NCBI GenBank assembly: GCA_002373045.1
Contig: DFHU01000015.1
Location: 1-15,948, forward strand
Source: Pseudoselenomonas ruminantium
GTDB taxonomy: Bacteria; Bacillota; Negativicutes; Selenomonadales; Selenomonadaceae
Direction: 5' to 3'
Length of the DNA: 15,948 nt
A model generated the notes under the pieces. The model made no database searches, was not told the DNA's origin, and was given only the letters and a program-made list of their open reading frames with translations. The position numbers and the translations under genes were made by a program. Shown here one piece after another: positions 1 through 7,147 of this stretch (its first letter is position 1; every line of letters begins with the position of its first letter).

Positions 1-66
1 GTTTAAATGTGCTTAGATATGTATCTTCGAGTATATTTGACTATGTTTTTAGAAGGAGGATTGAAG

Positions 67-228
67 ATGAAACAGAAAATCTGTGTTTGGCTGCTGACTA
101 TGCTGCTTATGGCTGCAGCTGTTCCGGCCATGGCGGCGGAGAGTGATACGCCCGATAACGGCAATTATCAGCAAAGTGATGATGGCTGTAAGGATGGCGT
201 ATGCCCATGGCGAAAGGGCGGAAAATAA
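67..228 (+). CDS. Small secreted peptide, 53 aa, function unknown
   Basis: The start is the ATG at 67 because an AGAAGGAGG ribosome site lies just upstream (51-59). An earlier in-frame ATG at 7 has no such site. Residues 1-24 look like a Sec signal peptide: a KQK basic start, a hydrophobic run of Leu/Met/Ala and a likely cut after AMA. The mature part would be about 29 residues: acidic and polar, with two cysteines five apart (C41, C46 in CKDGVC) and a basic WRKGGK end. The paired cysteines could form a disulfide or bind metal; that is inference. The gene stands alone in front of a bidirectional terminator. I do not recognise the family. Confidence 0.6.
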   Translation: MKQKICVWLLTMLLMAAAVPAMAAESDTPDNGNYQQSDDGCKDGVCPWRKGGK

Positions 229-250
229 AATCGAAAAGCTGAAGATGAAT

Positions 251-290
251 AAGCGGGGCTGACCGTCAAATTGACCGGTCAGCCCCGCTT
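251..290. terminator. Bidirectional hairpin terminator
   Basis: A perfect 15-bp inverted repeat (AAGCGGGGCTGACCG and its complement) flanks a 10-nt loop. It lies between the small secreted peptide gene and the stop codon of the LysR stub on the other strand. It is strong and GC-rich but has only a short T run on either side, so rho-independent function is likely rather than certain. Confidence 0.7.
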
Positions 291-420
291 AGTTGATGGC
301 AGAATCGTATTTGCTTTGTACGAAATCCAGGAACTTGGCGGTGGCGGCTGAGAAGGCATGGTTCTTTTTCCAGGCCAGTACATGACCGGTGATGTGTTCT
401 ATTTCTTCCACCTTATCAAT
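289..420 (-). pseudogene. C-terminal stub of a LysR-type transcriptional regulator
   Basis: Reading the minus strand gives 43 open codons ending in TAA (289-291), which overlaps the terminator stem. The peptide contains GHVLAWKKNHAFSAATAKF and then LDFVQSKYDSAIN. That is the usual end of a LysR-family effector domain (an Ala-Trp-basic stretch, then a helix of the type AARAFIDFL). A whole regulator is about 290-300 residues, so roughly 250 are missing, including the DNA-binding helix-turn-helix. The frame stays open a little upstream but has no LysR-like sequence or ribosome site. LysR genes often sit divergent to the gene they control, and this stub points away from the carboxymuconolactone decarboxylase-like gene at 529. 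The simplest reading is that its cognate regulator was deleted. The family call rests on recognition of a short C-terminus. Confidence 0.6.
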
Positions 421-455
421 GCTCAAAAAGCATGAATAAAAATGTAAAATAGGTA

Positions 456-485
456 TTAGACAGGTAAATGCCCTGAAGCTATACT
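456..485 (+). promoter_or_regulatory. Candidate sigma-70 promoter of the decarboxylase-like gene
   Basis: A TTAGAC box (456-461) and TATACT (480-485) are 18 bp apart. They lie about 40 bp upstream of the gene start at 529, on the side where the lost LysR regulator would have bound. Confidence 0.45.
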
Positions 486-528
486 ATAAGCAAGTTAAAC
501 CGTTGTTTACATTGGAGGAGGAAATGGT

Positions 529-978
529 ATGAAAAACATGGGCAGGAAACTTGTCGCCGCAGTTTGCGGAGCAGCGTTTTTGGCAGCGAATATGATGCCG
601 GTTATGGCAGCAAATCAGGAAGGAGAAAAAAATATGGCAAAGAAAATCGTACAGACAGCAGGACGGGATGCGTTGGGGGAATTTGCACCGGATTTTGCCC
701 GTTACAATGATGATATTTTATTTGGTGAGGTGTGGTCGCGAAATGATATTCTTTCCCTGCATGACCGCAGCCTGATTACGATTTCGGCATTAGTGGCCAG
801 CGGTATCATCGACAGTTCTTTGAAGTACCATATCCAGACCGCAAAAGCCAATGGTGTGACACAGGCGGAAATGGTCGAAGCTATCACGCAGTTGGGCTTC
901 TATGCAGGCTGGCCGAAGGCTTGGGCGGCTTTCCGCATGGCAAAGGAAGTTTATGAAGCTGGGCAGACAAAGGGATAA
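529..978 (+). CDS. Carboxymuconolactone decarboxylase-family protein with signal peptide
   Basis: A 149-residue protein with a good ribosome site (TTGGAGGAGG) before ATG 529. Residues 1-27 form a signal peptide with a likely cut after PVMA. The AhpD/CMD-like all-helical fold spans about 40-145, with the family pattern FGEVWSR, DRSLITISAL and a histidine at H101. The peroxidase-type CxxC of AhpD is absent, so it is not a thiol peroxidase of that kind. Family members are usually cytosolic proteins of 105-130 residues. Here the family sequence proper starts at Met36, which has its own strong ribosome site (AGGAAGGAG at 617-625, ATG 634), so a second, unexported product is possible. The substrate cannot be told. 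It is followed by another exported small-molecule-type enzyme (1081), but that gene has its own promoter. Confidence 0.85.
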   Translation: MKNMGRKLVAAVCGAAFLAANMMPVMAANQEGEKNMAKKIVQTAGRDALGEFAPDFARYNDDILFGEVWSRNDILSLHDRSLITISALVASGIIDSSLKYHIQTAKANGVTQAEMVEAITQLGFYAGWPKAWAAFRMAKEVYEAGQTKG

Positions 979-997
979 TAAAATGATTTTTTGCTAT

Positions 998-1044
998 ATT
1001 GACATCGTGTCATTTATTGTTTATAATAATGACATGATGTCAAT
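998..1044 (+). promoter_or_regulatory. Pair of inverted near-identical operators (TGACA-N3-TGTCA)
   Basis: Two dyads lie 30 bp apart centre to centre: TGACATCGTGTCA (1000-1012) and TGACATGATGTCA (1030-1042). Read on the minus strand, 998-1014 matches 1028-1044 at 16 of 17 positions. One site covers the -35 box and the other covers the expected transcription start, the classic arrangement for a repressor dimer pair. The form suits a TetR- or MarR-type repressor. It also fits the loose T-N11-A LysR pattern, so the regulator class is undecided, and no regulator gene lies nearby. Confidence 0.75.
999..1027 (+). promoter_or_regulatory. Perfect-consensus sigma-70 promoter of the ABM gene
   Basis: TTGACA (999-1004) and TATAAT (1022-1027) are separated by exactly 17 bp. 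A start near 1034 is expected, about 47 nt before the ATG at 1081. Such a perfect promoter would fire constantly unless repressed, which fits the operator pair around it. Confidence 0.85.
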
Positions 1045-1080
1045 ATTAATTTTCCGTGATTGTTTATGGAGGGAAAGAAC

Positions 1081-1854
1081 ATGAAAAATCTGCCGAAAAT
1101 TGCTTTAGGGGCATGGGGCTGGAAAAAAGGCATAATGTTCTGTCTGGGAGGAATATTGATGGCTAGTTCAGTTGTTGGTGCACATCCAATCCGCACGCCG
1201 GAAGGCAATATGCCAATGGTACATTGGGCTGTACTGGAATCCACGCCGGGTACTATGCAGGCCATGGGCGCAATCGGCGCCAAAACCGTCGGGCCTCAGA
1301 CAGCCAAGGAAGCCGGCACTTATGCGCTTTATGGCGGCATTGATATGAAGAATCATGATTTAATGCGGCTGCTGGAAATTTACGAAAGCTATGAAGCCTA
1401 TCGCATTCACAGTACCAGCGAGGCGTTTCAGGAATACCGGGCGGCAAGGCTGCCGATGCTGAAGAATTTGCGGATTATGGAGGCTAACGGCATTGCCTTG
1501 GAGCAGAAAGACAGCGGCACAGCGACGGTTGTCTATATGCACCGCTATGAAGTAGCGCCGGAAAAACTGGCCGAATACCAGCAGCTGGCAACGGCAGAAG
1601 CTGTACGCGCGGTAAGGGATGATGATGGTGTCATGGGGATGTTTGTGACGGCTGAACACGATAATCCGAACATCATTCATACCATGGAACTTTATCGGGA
1701 TAAGGCCGCCTATGAGCATTATCAGCAATCGGCAAAAGCAAAGGAATTCCAGAGTAAAACTGCCGCGATGTTCATCAAGGCGCATACGGTGGAAAATCTG
1801 CCCGCCAATATCACGCTGAGCCAAAAGGGCTTGCAGGGGGTAAAACATTTCTGA
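1081..1854 (+). CDS. Exported protein with two tandem ABM (antibiotic biosynthesis monooxygenase-like) domains
   Basis: The start is ATG 1081, with GGAGGG at 1067-1072. Upstream in-frame starts fall before or inside that ribosome site. The product is 257 residues. Residues 1-34 form a rather long signal peptide (basic start, hydrophobic core, likely cut after VVGA). Two related halves follow, about 45-140 and 148-240. Each is a dimeric alpha-beta-barrel (ABM) unit of around 95 residues. Each carries the family's E(I/L)Y-x(4)-AY feature (LLEIYESYEAY; TMELYRDKAAYEHY) followed by a helix ending near KEFQ or AFQEY. A two-unit chain could form the usual ABM dimer within one molecule; that is inference. 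ABM proteins include quinol monooxygenases and haem-degrading enzymes, and catalytic residues are not conserved enough to choose. Expression is probably under tight repression from the operator pair upstream. Confidence 0.75.
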   Translation: MKNLPKIALGAWGWKKGIMFCLGGILMASSVVGAHPIRTPEGNMPMVHWAVLESTPGTMQAMGAIGAKTVGPQTAKEAGTYALYGGIDMKNHDLMRLLEIYESYEAYRIHSTSEAFQEYRAARLPMLKNLRIMEANGIALEQKDSGTATVVYMHRYEVAPEKLAEYQQLATAEAVRAVRDDDGVMGMFVTAEHDNPNIIHTMELYRDKAAYEHYQQSAKAKEFQSKTAAMFIKAHTVENLPANITLSQKGLQGVKHF

Positions 1855-1927
1855 GGAGGCTTATTTTGGGGGAATCCGGGATTTTGTGAATCGGCATTTG
1901 CAAGGTAATTAAAGAAAAACGATAAGT

Positions 1928-1985
1928 GGAATGCAAGGAATTTCGCGTCATGCGGGCGTGAGATTCTGTGCATTCCTATTTTTTT
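1928..1985 (+). terminator. Terminator after the ABM gene
   Basis: GGAATGCA (1928-1935) pairs with TGCATTCC (1969-1976), with imperfect pairing continuing inward. A run of seven T follows within 1977-1985. The gene-free stretch 1855-1927 before it shows nothing I can support. Confidence 0.75.
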
Positions 1986-1990
1986 GCCTA

Positions 1991-2027
1991 TGGCAAAATT
2001 TGTCTATTGGCGGTATAATCGTATAGT
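1991..2027 (+). promoter_or_regulatory. Candidate promoter of the birA cluster
   Basis: A perfect TATAAT lies at 2014-2019 with only a weak -35 (TGGCAA, 17 bp upstream). A second possible pair is TTGTCT (2000-2005) and TATAGT (2022-2027), 16 bp apart. One of these probably drives birA-coaX-dusB. Confidence 0.45.
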
Positions 2028-2061
2028 GTGAAAAAAATGACCAATCCATAAGGGGGATGGC

Positions 2062-3048
2062 ATGCGGAATAAGATTTTACAAATCCTGCGGGAAAGCGGG
2101 GATAAATATATATCCGGTGAGGAAATGGCAGATAAATTGGGCGTTTCCCGGACGGCGGTATGGAAGCACATCAAGGAAATGCGGGCACAGGGCTATGATA
2201 TCGAAAGTCATGCCCGCAAGGGCTATGTGCTGAAAGAAGCGCCGGATGCGCTGCTCTCTGGGGAAATCGCTCACGATTTGCAGACGAGCGTTATCGGTCA
2301 GAACATTATCTGCCATGAGGAAATTGACTCCACCAATAACGAAGCCAAGCGGCTGGCGCGTGAGGGCGCAGCCGAAGGTACGGTGGTGGTGGCCGAATGT
2401 CAGACCGGGGGCAAGGGCAGGCTGGAACGCCGGTTCTTTTCGCCCAAGGGCAAGGGCATCTGGTTTTCCGTTATTCTGCGGCCAAAGTTTTTGCCGCAGG
2501 AAGCGCCAAAATGTACACTGATGGCGGCGGTGGCGGTGGCCAGAGCCATGACGGAGTTTAATCTCAAACCGGGTATCAAGTGGCCCAATGACCTGCTTTA
2601 TGAGAATAAAAAGCTCGTGGGCATCTTGACGGAAATGAGTGCCGAGATGGACGGCATCAATTATATCGTCATCGGTACGGGGATTAACGTTAATATTGAG
2701 CAGACGGAGTTTCCTGAGGATATTCGCGACGTGGCAGCATCGCTGTGCATGATGAAGGGCGAACCCTTGCCCCGCGTGAAATTTTTTCAGGCAGTGCTTC
2801 GGGCTATGGATGATTTATATGCACGGGTGCAGGCGCAGGGCTTTGCGCCGGTGCTGGAAGAATGGCGTCAGTACAGCATCACGCTCGGGCAGGAAGTCAA
2901 GGTTATCGGCGTACGGGACGGCGAGGTTTATTTTGGCCGCGCAGTGGATATTGATGAAGATGGCGCTTTGCTGGTGGATACCGCAGATGGCCGGAAAAAA
3001 GTATTGGCCGGTGACGTATCCATCCGTCCTCGCAGTGGCAAGTGGTAA
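2062..3048 (+). CDS. birA: Biotin--[biotin carboxyl-carrier protein] ligase / biotin operon repressor
   Basis: BirA activates biotin with ATP to biotinyl-5'-AMP and transfers it to a lysine on biotin carrier domains; two-domain forms also repress biotin genes. The 328-residue chain has an N-terminal winged helix (about 3-58, helix-turn-helix ISGEEMADKLGVSRTAVWKH). The ligase core follows (about 85-270) with STNNEA at the biotin pocket, the GGKGRLERR nucleotide loop (116-124), KWPNDLLY (173-180) and KLVGILTE (184-191). A small SH3-like C-terminal domain ends the chain. The nucleotide loop reads G-K-G-R where G-R-G-R is usual; the second arginine, important for holding the adenylate, is kept. 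It is the first gene of a run with coaX 25 bp behind. Because it keeps the DNA-binding domain, it may regulate biotin genes elsewhere. Confidence 0.95.
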   Translation: MRNKILQILRESGDKYISGEEMADKLGVSRTAVWKHIKEMRAQGYDIESHARKGYVLKEAPDALLSGEIAHDLQTSVIGQNIICHEEIDSTNNEAKRLAREGAAEGTVVVAECQTGGKGRLERRFFSPKGKGIWFSVILRPKFLPQEAPKCTLMAAVAVARAMTEFNLKPGIKWPNDLLYENKKLVGILTEMSAEMDGINYIVIGTGINVNIEQTEFPEDIRDVAASLCMMKGEPLPRVKFFQAVLRAMDDLYARVQAQGFAPVLEEWRQYSITLGQEVKVIGVRDGEVYFGRAVDIDEDGALLVDTADGRKKVLAGDVSIRPRSGKW

Positions 3049-3073
3049 ATGAATTTTATTAGGAGGAAATCCT

Positions 3074-3868
3074 TTGTTATTAGTTTTGGATATCGGCAAT
3101 AGCAATATTGTCATGGGCACCTATGAAGGCAAGAAGTTGATGAAGCACTGGCGTATTTCCACGGACAGACAGAAGACCGGGGATGAATATGGCATGTTGA
3201 TGAATGATTTGTTCCGCTATCAGGGCATCAGCATGAGCGATATTCATGCGATTATCATTTCCTCGGTTGTGCCGCCGCTCGTAGTGCCGATGGTCAAGAT
3301 GTGCGAGCGTTACTTCCACCTAAAGCCGCTGGTTGTAGGCCCCGGCATCAAGACGGGCATTAAACTGCATTATGAAAATCCCCGCTCCATTGGTGCTGAC
3401 CGTATCGTGAACGTAGTCGGCGCTTATGAGCAGTATGGCGGCCCGCTGATTGTCATTGATATCGGCACGGCGACCACCTATGATGTGGTGGGGGACGATG
3501 GCGATTTTATGGGCGGCGTGATTGCGCCCGGCATTGGCACGAGCGCCGATGCCCTGTTCCAGACGGCGGCACAGCTGCCGCGTATCGAGCTGGTTCCGCC
3601 GAAGCAGATTATCTGCCGCAACACCATTCAGGGCATGCAGGCAGGGATTATCTTTGGCTATGTGGGGCAGATTGATGAAATCGTGCGCCGGATAAAGGCA
3701 GAATTTGGCAAGGACATGAAGGTTATCGCCACGGGCGGCCTTGCCCGCATGATTGCCAAGGAATCCGCGACCATTGACAAGGTTGACCATTTCCTGACGC
3801 TGACGGGCCTGCAGGCTCTCTACGAGCGCAATGCGGACAAGCGGGAACCTCAGGAGAGGAACGCTTAA
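3074..3868 (+). CDS. coaX: Type III pantothenate kinase
   Basis: CoaX phosphorylates pantothenate with ATP, the first step of coenzyme A synthesis. Type III enzymes need a monovalent cation and are not inhibited by CoA. The start is TTG 3074, eight or so bases after AGGAGGAAA, giving 264 residues, a normal family length. Visible motifs are DIGNSN at 6-11 (phosphate loop with catalytic Asp6), GADRIVN at 107-113 and DIGTATTYDV at 129-138 (ASKHA fold), plus GGVIAPGI at 147-154. It lies directly behind birA and overlaps closely with dusB (3 bp gap), so the three are very likely co-transcribed. birA-coaX-dusB is a common order in Firmicutes. Confidence 0.96.
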   Translation: MLLVLDIGNSNIVMGTYEGKKLMKHWRISTDRQKTGDEYGMLMNDLFRYQGISMSDIHAIIISSVVPPLVVPMVKMCERYFHLKPLVVGPGIKTGIKLHYENPRSIGADRIVNVVGAYEQYGGPLIVIDIGTATTYDVVGDDGDFMGGVIAPGIGTSADALFQTAAQLPRIELVPPKQIICRNTIQGMQAGIIFGYVGQIDEIVRRIKAEFGKDMKVIATGGLARMIAKESATIDKVDHFLTLTGLQALYERNADKREPQERNA

Positions 3869-3871
3869 CCC

Positions 3872-4843
3872 ATGGCCATGCAGATAGGAAAATTTACATT
3901 TAACGAACCGGTATTTTTGGCGCCGATGGCGGGGGTTACGGACACGGCTTACCGCATTATCGCCCACGATATGGGCTGCCCCCTCTGCTATGCGGAAATG
4001 GTAAGCTCGCAGGGCATTCACTTCCGCAACGAGCGCACGCTGACCATGCTCGAATCGGAACCGGGGGAACGCCCGCTTGCCATGCAGATTTTTGCCAGTA
4101 CGCCGGAAATGGCGGCGGAAGCGGCAAAATATGTGGAGGATTTGGGCACGGCAGATATTCTGGACTTCAATATGGGCTGTCCTGCGCCGAAAATCGTCAA
4201 GAACGGCGAAGGCTCGGCGCTGATGCGTGACCCGGACAGGGCATATGCCATTCTCACGGCTATTCGCAAGGCCGTGAAGATGCCCTTCACGGTGAAAATG
4301 CGCAAGGGCTGGGATGAGAGCCACGTAAACGTGCTGGAAATCGCCAAAATCGCCGAAGCGGCAGGCGTTGATGCCATTGCTGTGCATGGCCGCACCCGCG
4401 AACAGTTTTACAGCGGCAGGGCCGATTGGGATATCATCGCCGAGGTCAAAAAAACGGTCAAGGTGCCGGTCATTGCCAACGGTGATGTGCGCACCTGTCA
4501 GGACCTGCAAAAGATTCTTGACGTTACCGGCGCTGACGGCGTGATGATTGGCCGTGGCGCGCAGGGAAATCCCTGGATTTTTAAGCAGCTCACCCATTTC
4601 CTGCGCACGGGCGAAATCCTGCCCAAGCCGACCATGCAGGAGCGGGCGGAGGTCATTATCCGGCATCTGGACTTGCTCCTAAAATACAAGGGCGATTATA
4701 TCGGCCCGCGGGAAATGCGCAAACATGCCACATGGTATACGCGCGGCATAACCCACGGTGCAATTCTCCGCGATAAATTCAACAAGGCCGAAAAACGCGA
4801 AGACTTTATCCATATCATCAACGAATATCTGCTGAAAGCATAA
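3872..4843 (+). CDS. dusB: tRNA-dihydrouridine synthase, DusB type
   Basis: This flavoenzyme reduces specific uridines in the tRNA D-loop to dihydrouridine using FMN and NADPH. The 323-residue chain has a TIM barrel with MAPMAGVTD (FMN site, about 19-24), the catalytic cysteine C103 in GCPAPKI, KNGEGSALMRDP, VHGRTREQFYSG (171-182, tRNA/flavin contact) and the phosphate-binding GRGAQGNPW (228-236). A helical C-terminal tRNA-recognition domain follows. The order of motifs and the KIVKNGEG segment fit DusB. ATG 3872 follows AGGAGAGG with slightly long spacing; ATG 3878 is a possible alternative only two codons later. Confidence 0.95.
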   Translation: MAMQIGKFTFNEPVFLAPMAGVTDTAYRIIAHDMGCPLCYAEMVSSQGIHFRNERTLTMLESEPGERPLAMQIFASTPEMAAEAAKYVEDLGTADILDFNMGCPAPKIVKNGEGSALMRDPDRAYAILTAIRKAVKMPFTVKMRKGWDESHVNVLEIAKIAEAAGVDAIAVHGRTREQFYSGRADWDIIAEVKKTVKVPVIANGDVRTCQDLQKILDVTGADGVMIGRGAQGNPWIFKQLTHFLRTGEILPKPTMQERAEVIIRHLDLLLKYKGDYIGPREMRKHATWYTRGITHGAILRDKFNKAEKREDFIHIINEYLLKA

Positions 4844-4861
4844 AGATAAGGAGAAATCGAA

Positions 4862-6250
4862 ATGAGCGAAGAAAAAAAAGACTCCCTCTGGAGCCAGTAC
4901 AGCGATGCAGAAAAACAGGAATTAGAAGCCCTGAATAAAGGCTATCGGGAATTTTTGACCATCTGCAAAACCGAGCGGGAAAGCGTCAAGGAAGCGGTAA
5001 AGCAGGCGGAAGCTGCCGGCTACCGCAATCTGACGGACATCATCAGAAGCGGCGAAAAACTCACGGCAGGCGCCAAGGTCTACGCCGTCAATATGGAAAA
5101 GGCAGTAGTGCTCTTTAACATCGGTACGGAACCATTGGAACAGGGCATGAATATCTTGGGTGCACATATCGACACCTGCCGTCTGGATGTCAAGCAGAAC
5201 CCGCTCTATGAAGATGGGGGCCTGGCCTATCTGGATACCCATTATTACGGCGGTATCAAAAAGTATCAGTGGGTGACGATTCCCTTGGCTATGCATGGTG
5301 TCGTGGCGAAAAAAGACGGCTCCGTGGTGGAAATCTGCATTGGTGAGGACGAAAGCGACCCGGTATTCTGCGTTACGGATTTGCTCATTCATCTTTCGCA
5401 GGAACAGATGAAAAAGAATGCGGCGAAGGTTATCGAGGGGGAAAGCCTCGATATTCTCGTGGGCAATTACCCGCTGAAAAAGGACGATAAGGAAAGCGTC
5501 AAAGATGGCGTATTGCAGCTGATTAAGGACAAATACGGTTTGGAAGAAGCGGACTTCCAGTCCGCAGAACTCTGTCTGGTGCCGGCTGGCAAGGCCAGAG
5601 AACTGGGCTTTGACCGCAGCATGATTCTGGCCTATGGGCAGGATGACCGTGTCTGCTCCTATACATCCCTGCGGGCTATGCTGGATATGAAGGATGTTAA
5701 GCGCACGGCCTGCTGCCTTTTGGTGGACAAGGAAGAAATCGGCAGCGTAGGCGCTACGGGCATGCAGTCCCGTTTCTTTGAAAATACGGTGGCAGAAGTT
5801 ATGAATGCCTGCGGTGTTTACAGTGAACTTGGCCTGCGCCGTCTGCTCGCCAACTGCAAGATGCTGTCCTCCGATGTGTCCAGTGCCTATGATGCGCTCT
5901 ATGCTAGCTCCTATGATAAGAAGAATGTAGCTTATCTGGGCAAAGGCATGGTGTTCAACAAGTTCACCGGTGCCCGCGGCAAATCCGGCTCCAACGATGC
6001 CAACGCCGAGTACCTTGGACAGCTGCGGGCCATGATGGATAAGCATAATGTGCACTATCAGCTGGCCGAACTTGGCAAGGTTGACCTGGGCGGCGGCGGC
6101 ACTATCGCCTACATCATGAGCCTTTATGGCATGCAGGTCATTGACAGTGGAGTAGGCGTGATGAGCATGCATGCGCCCTGGGAAGTGACCAGCAAGATTG
6201 ATGTATATGAAGTGAAGAAAGGCTATATGGCCTTCTTGCAGGAAGCATAA
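4862..6250 (+). CDS. M18-family zinc aminopeptidase
   Basis: A cytosolic metallo-aminopeptidase of the M18 family (aspartyl aminopeptidase/aminopeptidase I group), trimming N-terminal residues from peptides. It has 462 residues, usual for the family, with a good ribosome site (AAGGAGAAAT) before ATG 4862. The metal and catalytic residues are all present: H102 in GAHIDTCR, D261-D262 in GQDDRV, E291-E292 in DKEEIGSVG, D338 in SSDVSSAYD and H437 in SMHAPWE. The PDZ-like dodecamer-forming insertion of about 130 residues lies between H102 and D261. It is 18 bp downstream of dusB and ends the cluster at a strong terminator. Exact N-terminal residue specificity cannot be read from sequence. Confidence 0.92.
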   Translation: MSEEKKDSLWSQYSDAEKQELEALNKGYREFLTICKTERESVKEAVKQAEAAGYRNLTDIIRSGEKLTAGAKVYAVNMEKAVVLFNIGTEPLEQGMNILGAHIDTCRLDVKQNPLYEDGGLAYLDTHYYGGIKKYQWVTIPLAMHGVVAKKDGSVVEICIGEDESDPVFCVTDLLIHLSQEQMKKNAAKVIEGESLDILVGNYPLKKDDKESVKDGVLQLIKDKYGLEEADFQSAELCLVPAGKARELGFDRSMILAYGQDDRVCSYTSLRAMLDMKDVKRTACCLLVDKEEIGSVGATGMQSRFFENTVAEVMNACGVYSELGLRRLLANCKMLSSDVSSAYDALYASSYDKKNVAYLGKGMVFNKFTGARGKSGSNDANAEYLGQLRAMMDKHNVHYQLAELGKVDLGGGGTIAYIMSLYGMQVIDSGVGVMSMHAPWEVTSKIDVYEVKKGYMAFLQEA

Positions 6251-6266
6251 AGATATATATTGCAGA

Positions 6267-6326
6267 AAAGCCCGGCAAGACTTTTTCTTTAGTGTTTGAC
6301 GCAAAGAAATCATCTTGCCGGGCTTT
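6267..6326. terminator. Bidirectional terminator between the aminopeptidase and deoD
   Basis: A 14-bp perfect outer stem (AAAGCCCGGCAAGA, 6267-6280, with 6313-6326) surrounds an inner TTTCTTT/AAAGAAA stem. The stem ends in A/T on both sides and sits between two convergent genes. Confidence 0.85.
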
Positions 6327-6362
6327 ATCCGTTTCGTTGTAAAGCGAATCAATCAGCGCTGA

Positions 6363-7073
6363 TTAGTCTTCGATAGCCGTTTCGAGGGCAATCTTAATCA
6401 TGTCGTTGAACGTGGTCTGACGTTCTTCTGCGGTGCAGGATTCGCCGGTTACGAGGTGGTCGCTGACGGTGAAGAGAGCCAGTGCCTGTACATGGGCTTC
6501 AGCGGCCAGCGTGTAGAGGGCTGCTGCTTCCATTTCTGTAGCAAGAATGCCATATTTACGCAGCTTGTCGTTGTCGATCTCATCATCATAGAAGCGGTCA
6601 ACAGAGATGATATTGCCAACCCTTGCCTGAAGGTTCAGCTTTTTCGTGTTGGCTACGGCCTTGGACAGCAGGTCATAGTCCGCGATGGGGCAGTAGTTGA
6701 TGCTGCCGCCGAAGATGTTGCGAATCATGGAAGAATCCGTGCTGGCTGCCTGAGCGATGATTACATCACGCAGTTTTACATCCGTATGCATACCGCCGCA
6801 GGTGCCTACGCGGAACAGCTTTTTGCAGCCAAAGCTGTGAATGAGCTCATGAACGTAGATGGAGATGGAGGGAATGCCCATGCCCGTGCCCTGTACGGAA
6901 ACCGGAACCCCCTTGTATTTGCCGGTAAAGCCTAAGATATTGCGTACAGAAGTGTACTGCTTTACATCATCGAGGAAGTTTTCAGCGATGAATTTAGCCC
7001 GCAGGGGGTCACCGGGGAGCAGAATACGTTCTGCTACATCGCCTTTTTCAGCGCCAATATGAGGAGTTGCCAT
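6363..7073 (-). CDS. deoD: Purine-nucleoside phosphorylase, DeoD type
   Basis: It cleaves purine (deoxy)ribonucleosides with phosphate to free base and (deoxy)ribose-1-phosphate, in salvage and nucleoside catabolism; the family is hexameric. The 236-residue chain starts MATPHIGA at ATG 7071-7073, with AAGAAGGAATT upstream. Known DeoD residues are present one position later than in E. coli: H5, G21, R25, R44, R88, the base-site pair E180-M181-E182 and the catalytic D205 in TVSDHL. The phosphate-site serine is a threonine (T91 in RVGTCGG), a mild change. It is a single-gene unit convergent with the aminopeptidase. A GGTCA-N2-TGACC dyad lies about 75 bp before its start. Confidence 0.96.
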   Translation of the reverse strand: MATPHIGAEKGDVAERILLPGDPLRAKFIAENFLDDVKQYTSVRNILGFTGKYKGVPVSVQGTGMGIPSISIYVHELIHSFGCKKLFRVGTCGGMHTDVKLRDVIIAQAASTDSSMIRNIFGGSINYCPIADYDLLSKAVANTKKLNLQARVGNIISVDRFYDDEIDNDKLRKYGILATEMEAAALYTLAAEAHVQALALFTVSDHLVTGESCTAEERQTTFNDMIKIALETAIED

Positions 7074-7147
7074 GTTGAATTCCTTCTTTCTGTAAAATAA
7101 ATTCTAAACGATAATGTTATTATATAAAAAAATAACAAACAAGAAAA

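Noticed and set aside
1855..1912. Ribosome-like GAGGAGG at the ABM stop, followed by an open stretch reading YFGGIRDFVNRHLQGN
   Set aside because: No start codon lies in that frame after the site, and the peptide is too short to identify. It may be a gene remnant but cannot be supported.
4922..6352. Open minus-strand frame of 476 codons antisense to the aminopeptidase gene
   Set aside because: It mirrors the codon pattern of a real gene with all M18 active-site residues, has no recognisable domains and reads through the terminator. The same applies to the long antisense frames at 3320-4666, 11381-12598, 13420-14349 and 14654-15673.
6351..6364. Perfect 14-bp palindrome AATCAGCGCTGATT at the deoD stop codon
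   Set aside because: It lies at the 3' end of the gene, where no operator is expected, and partly codes the last residues. Most likely chance.
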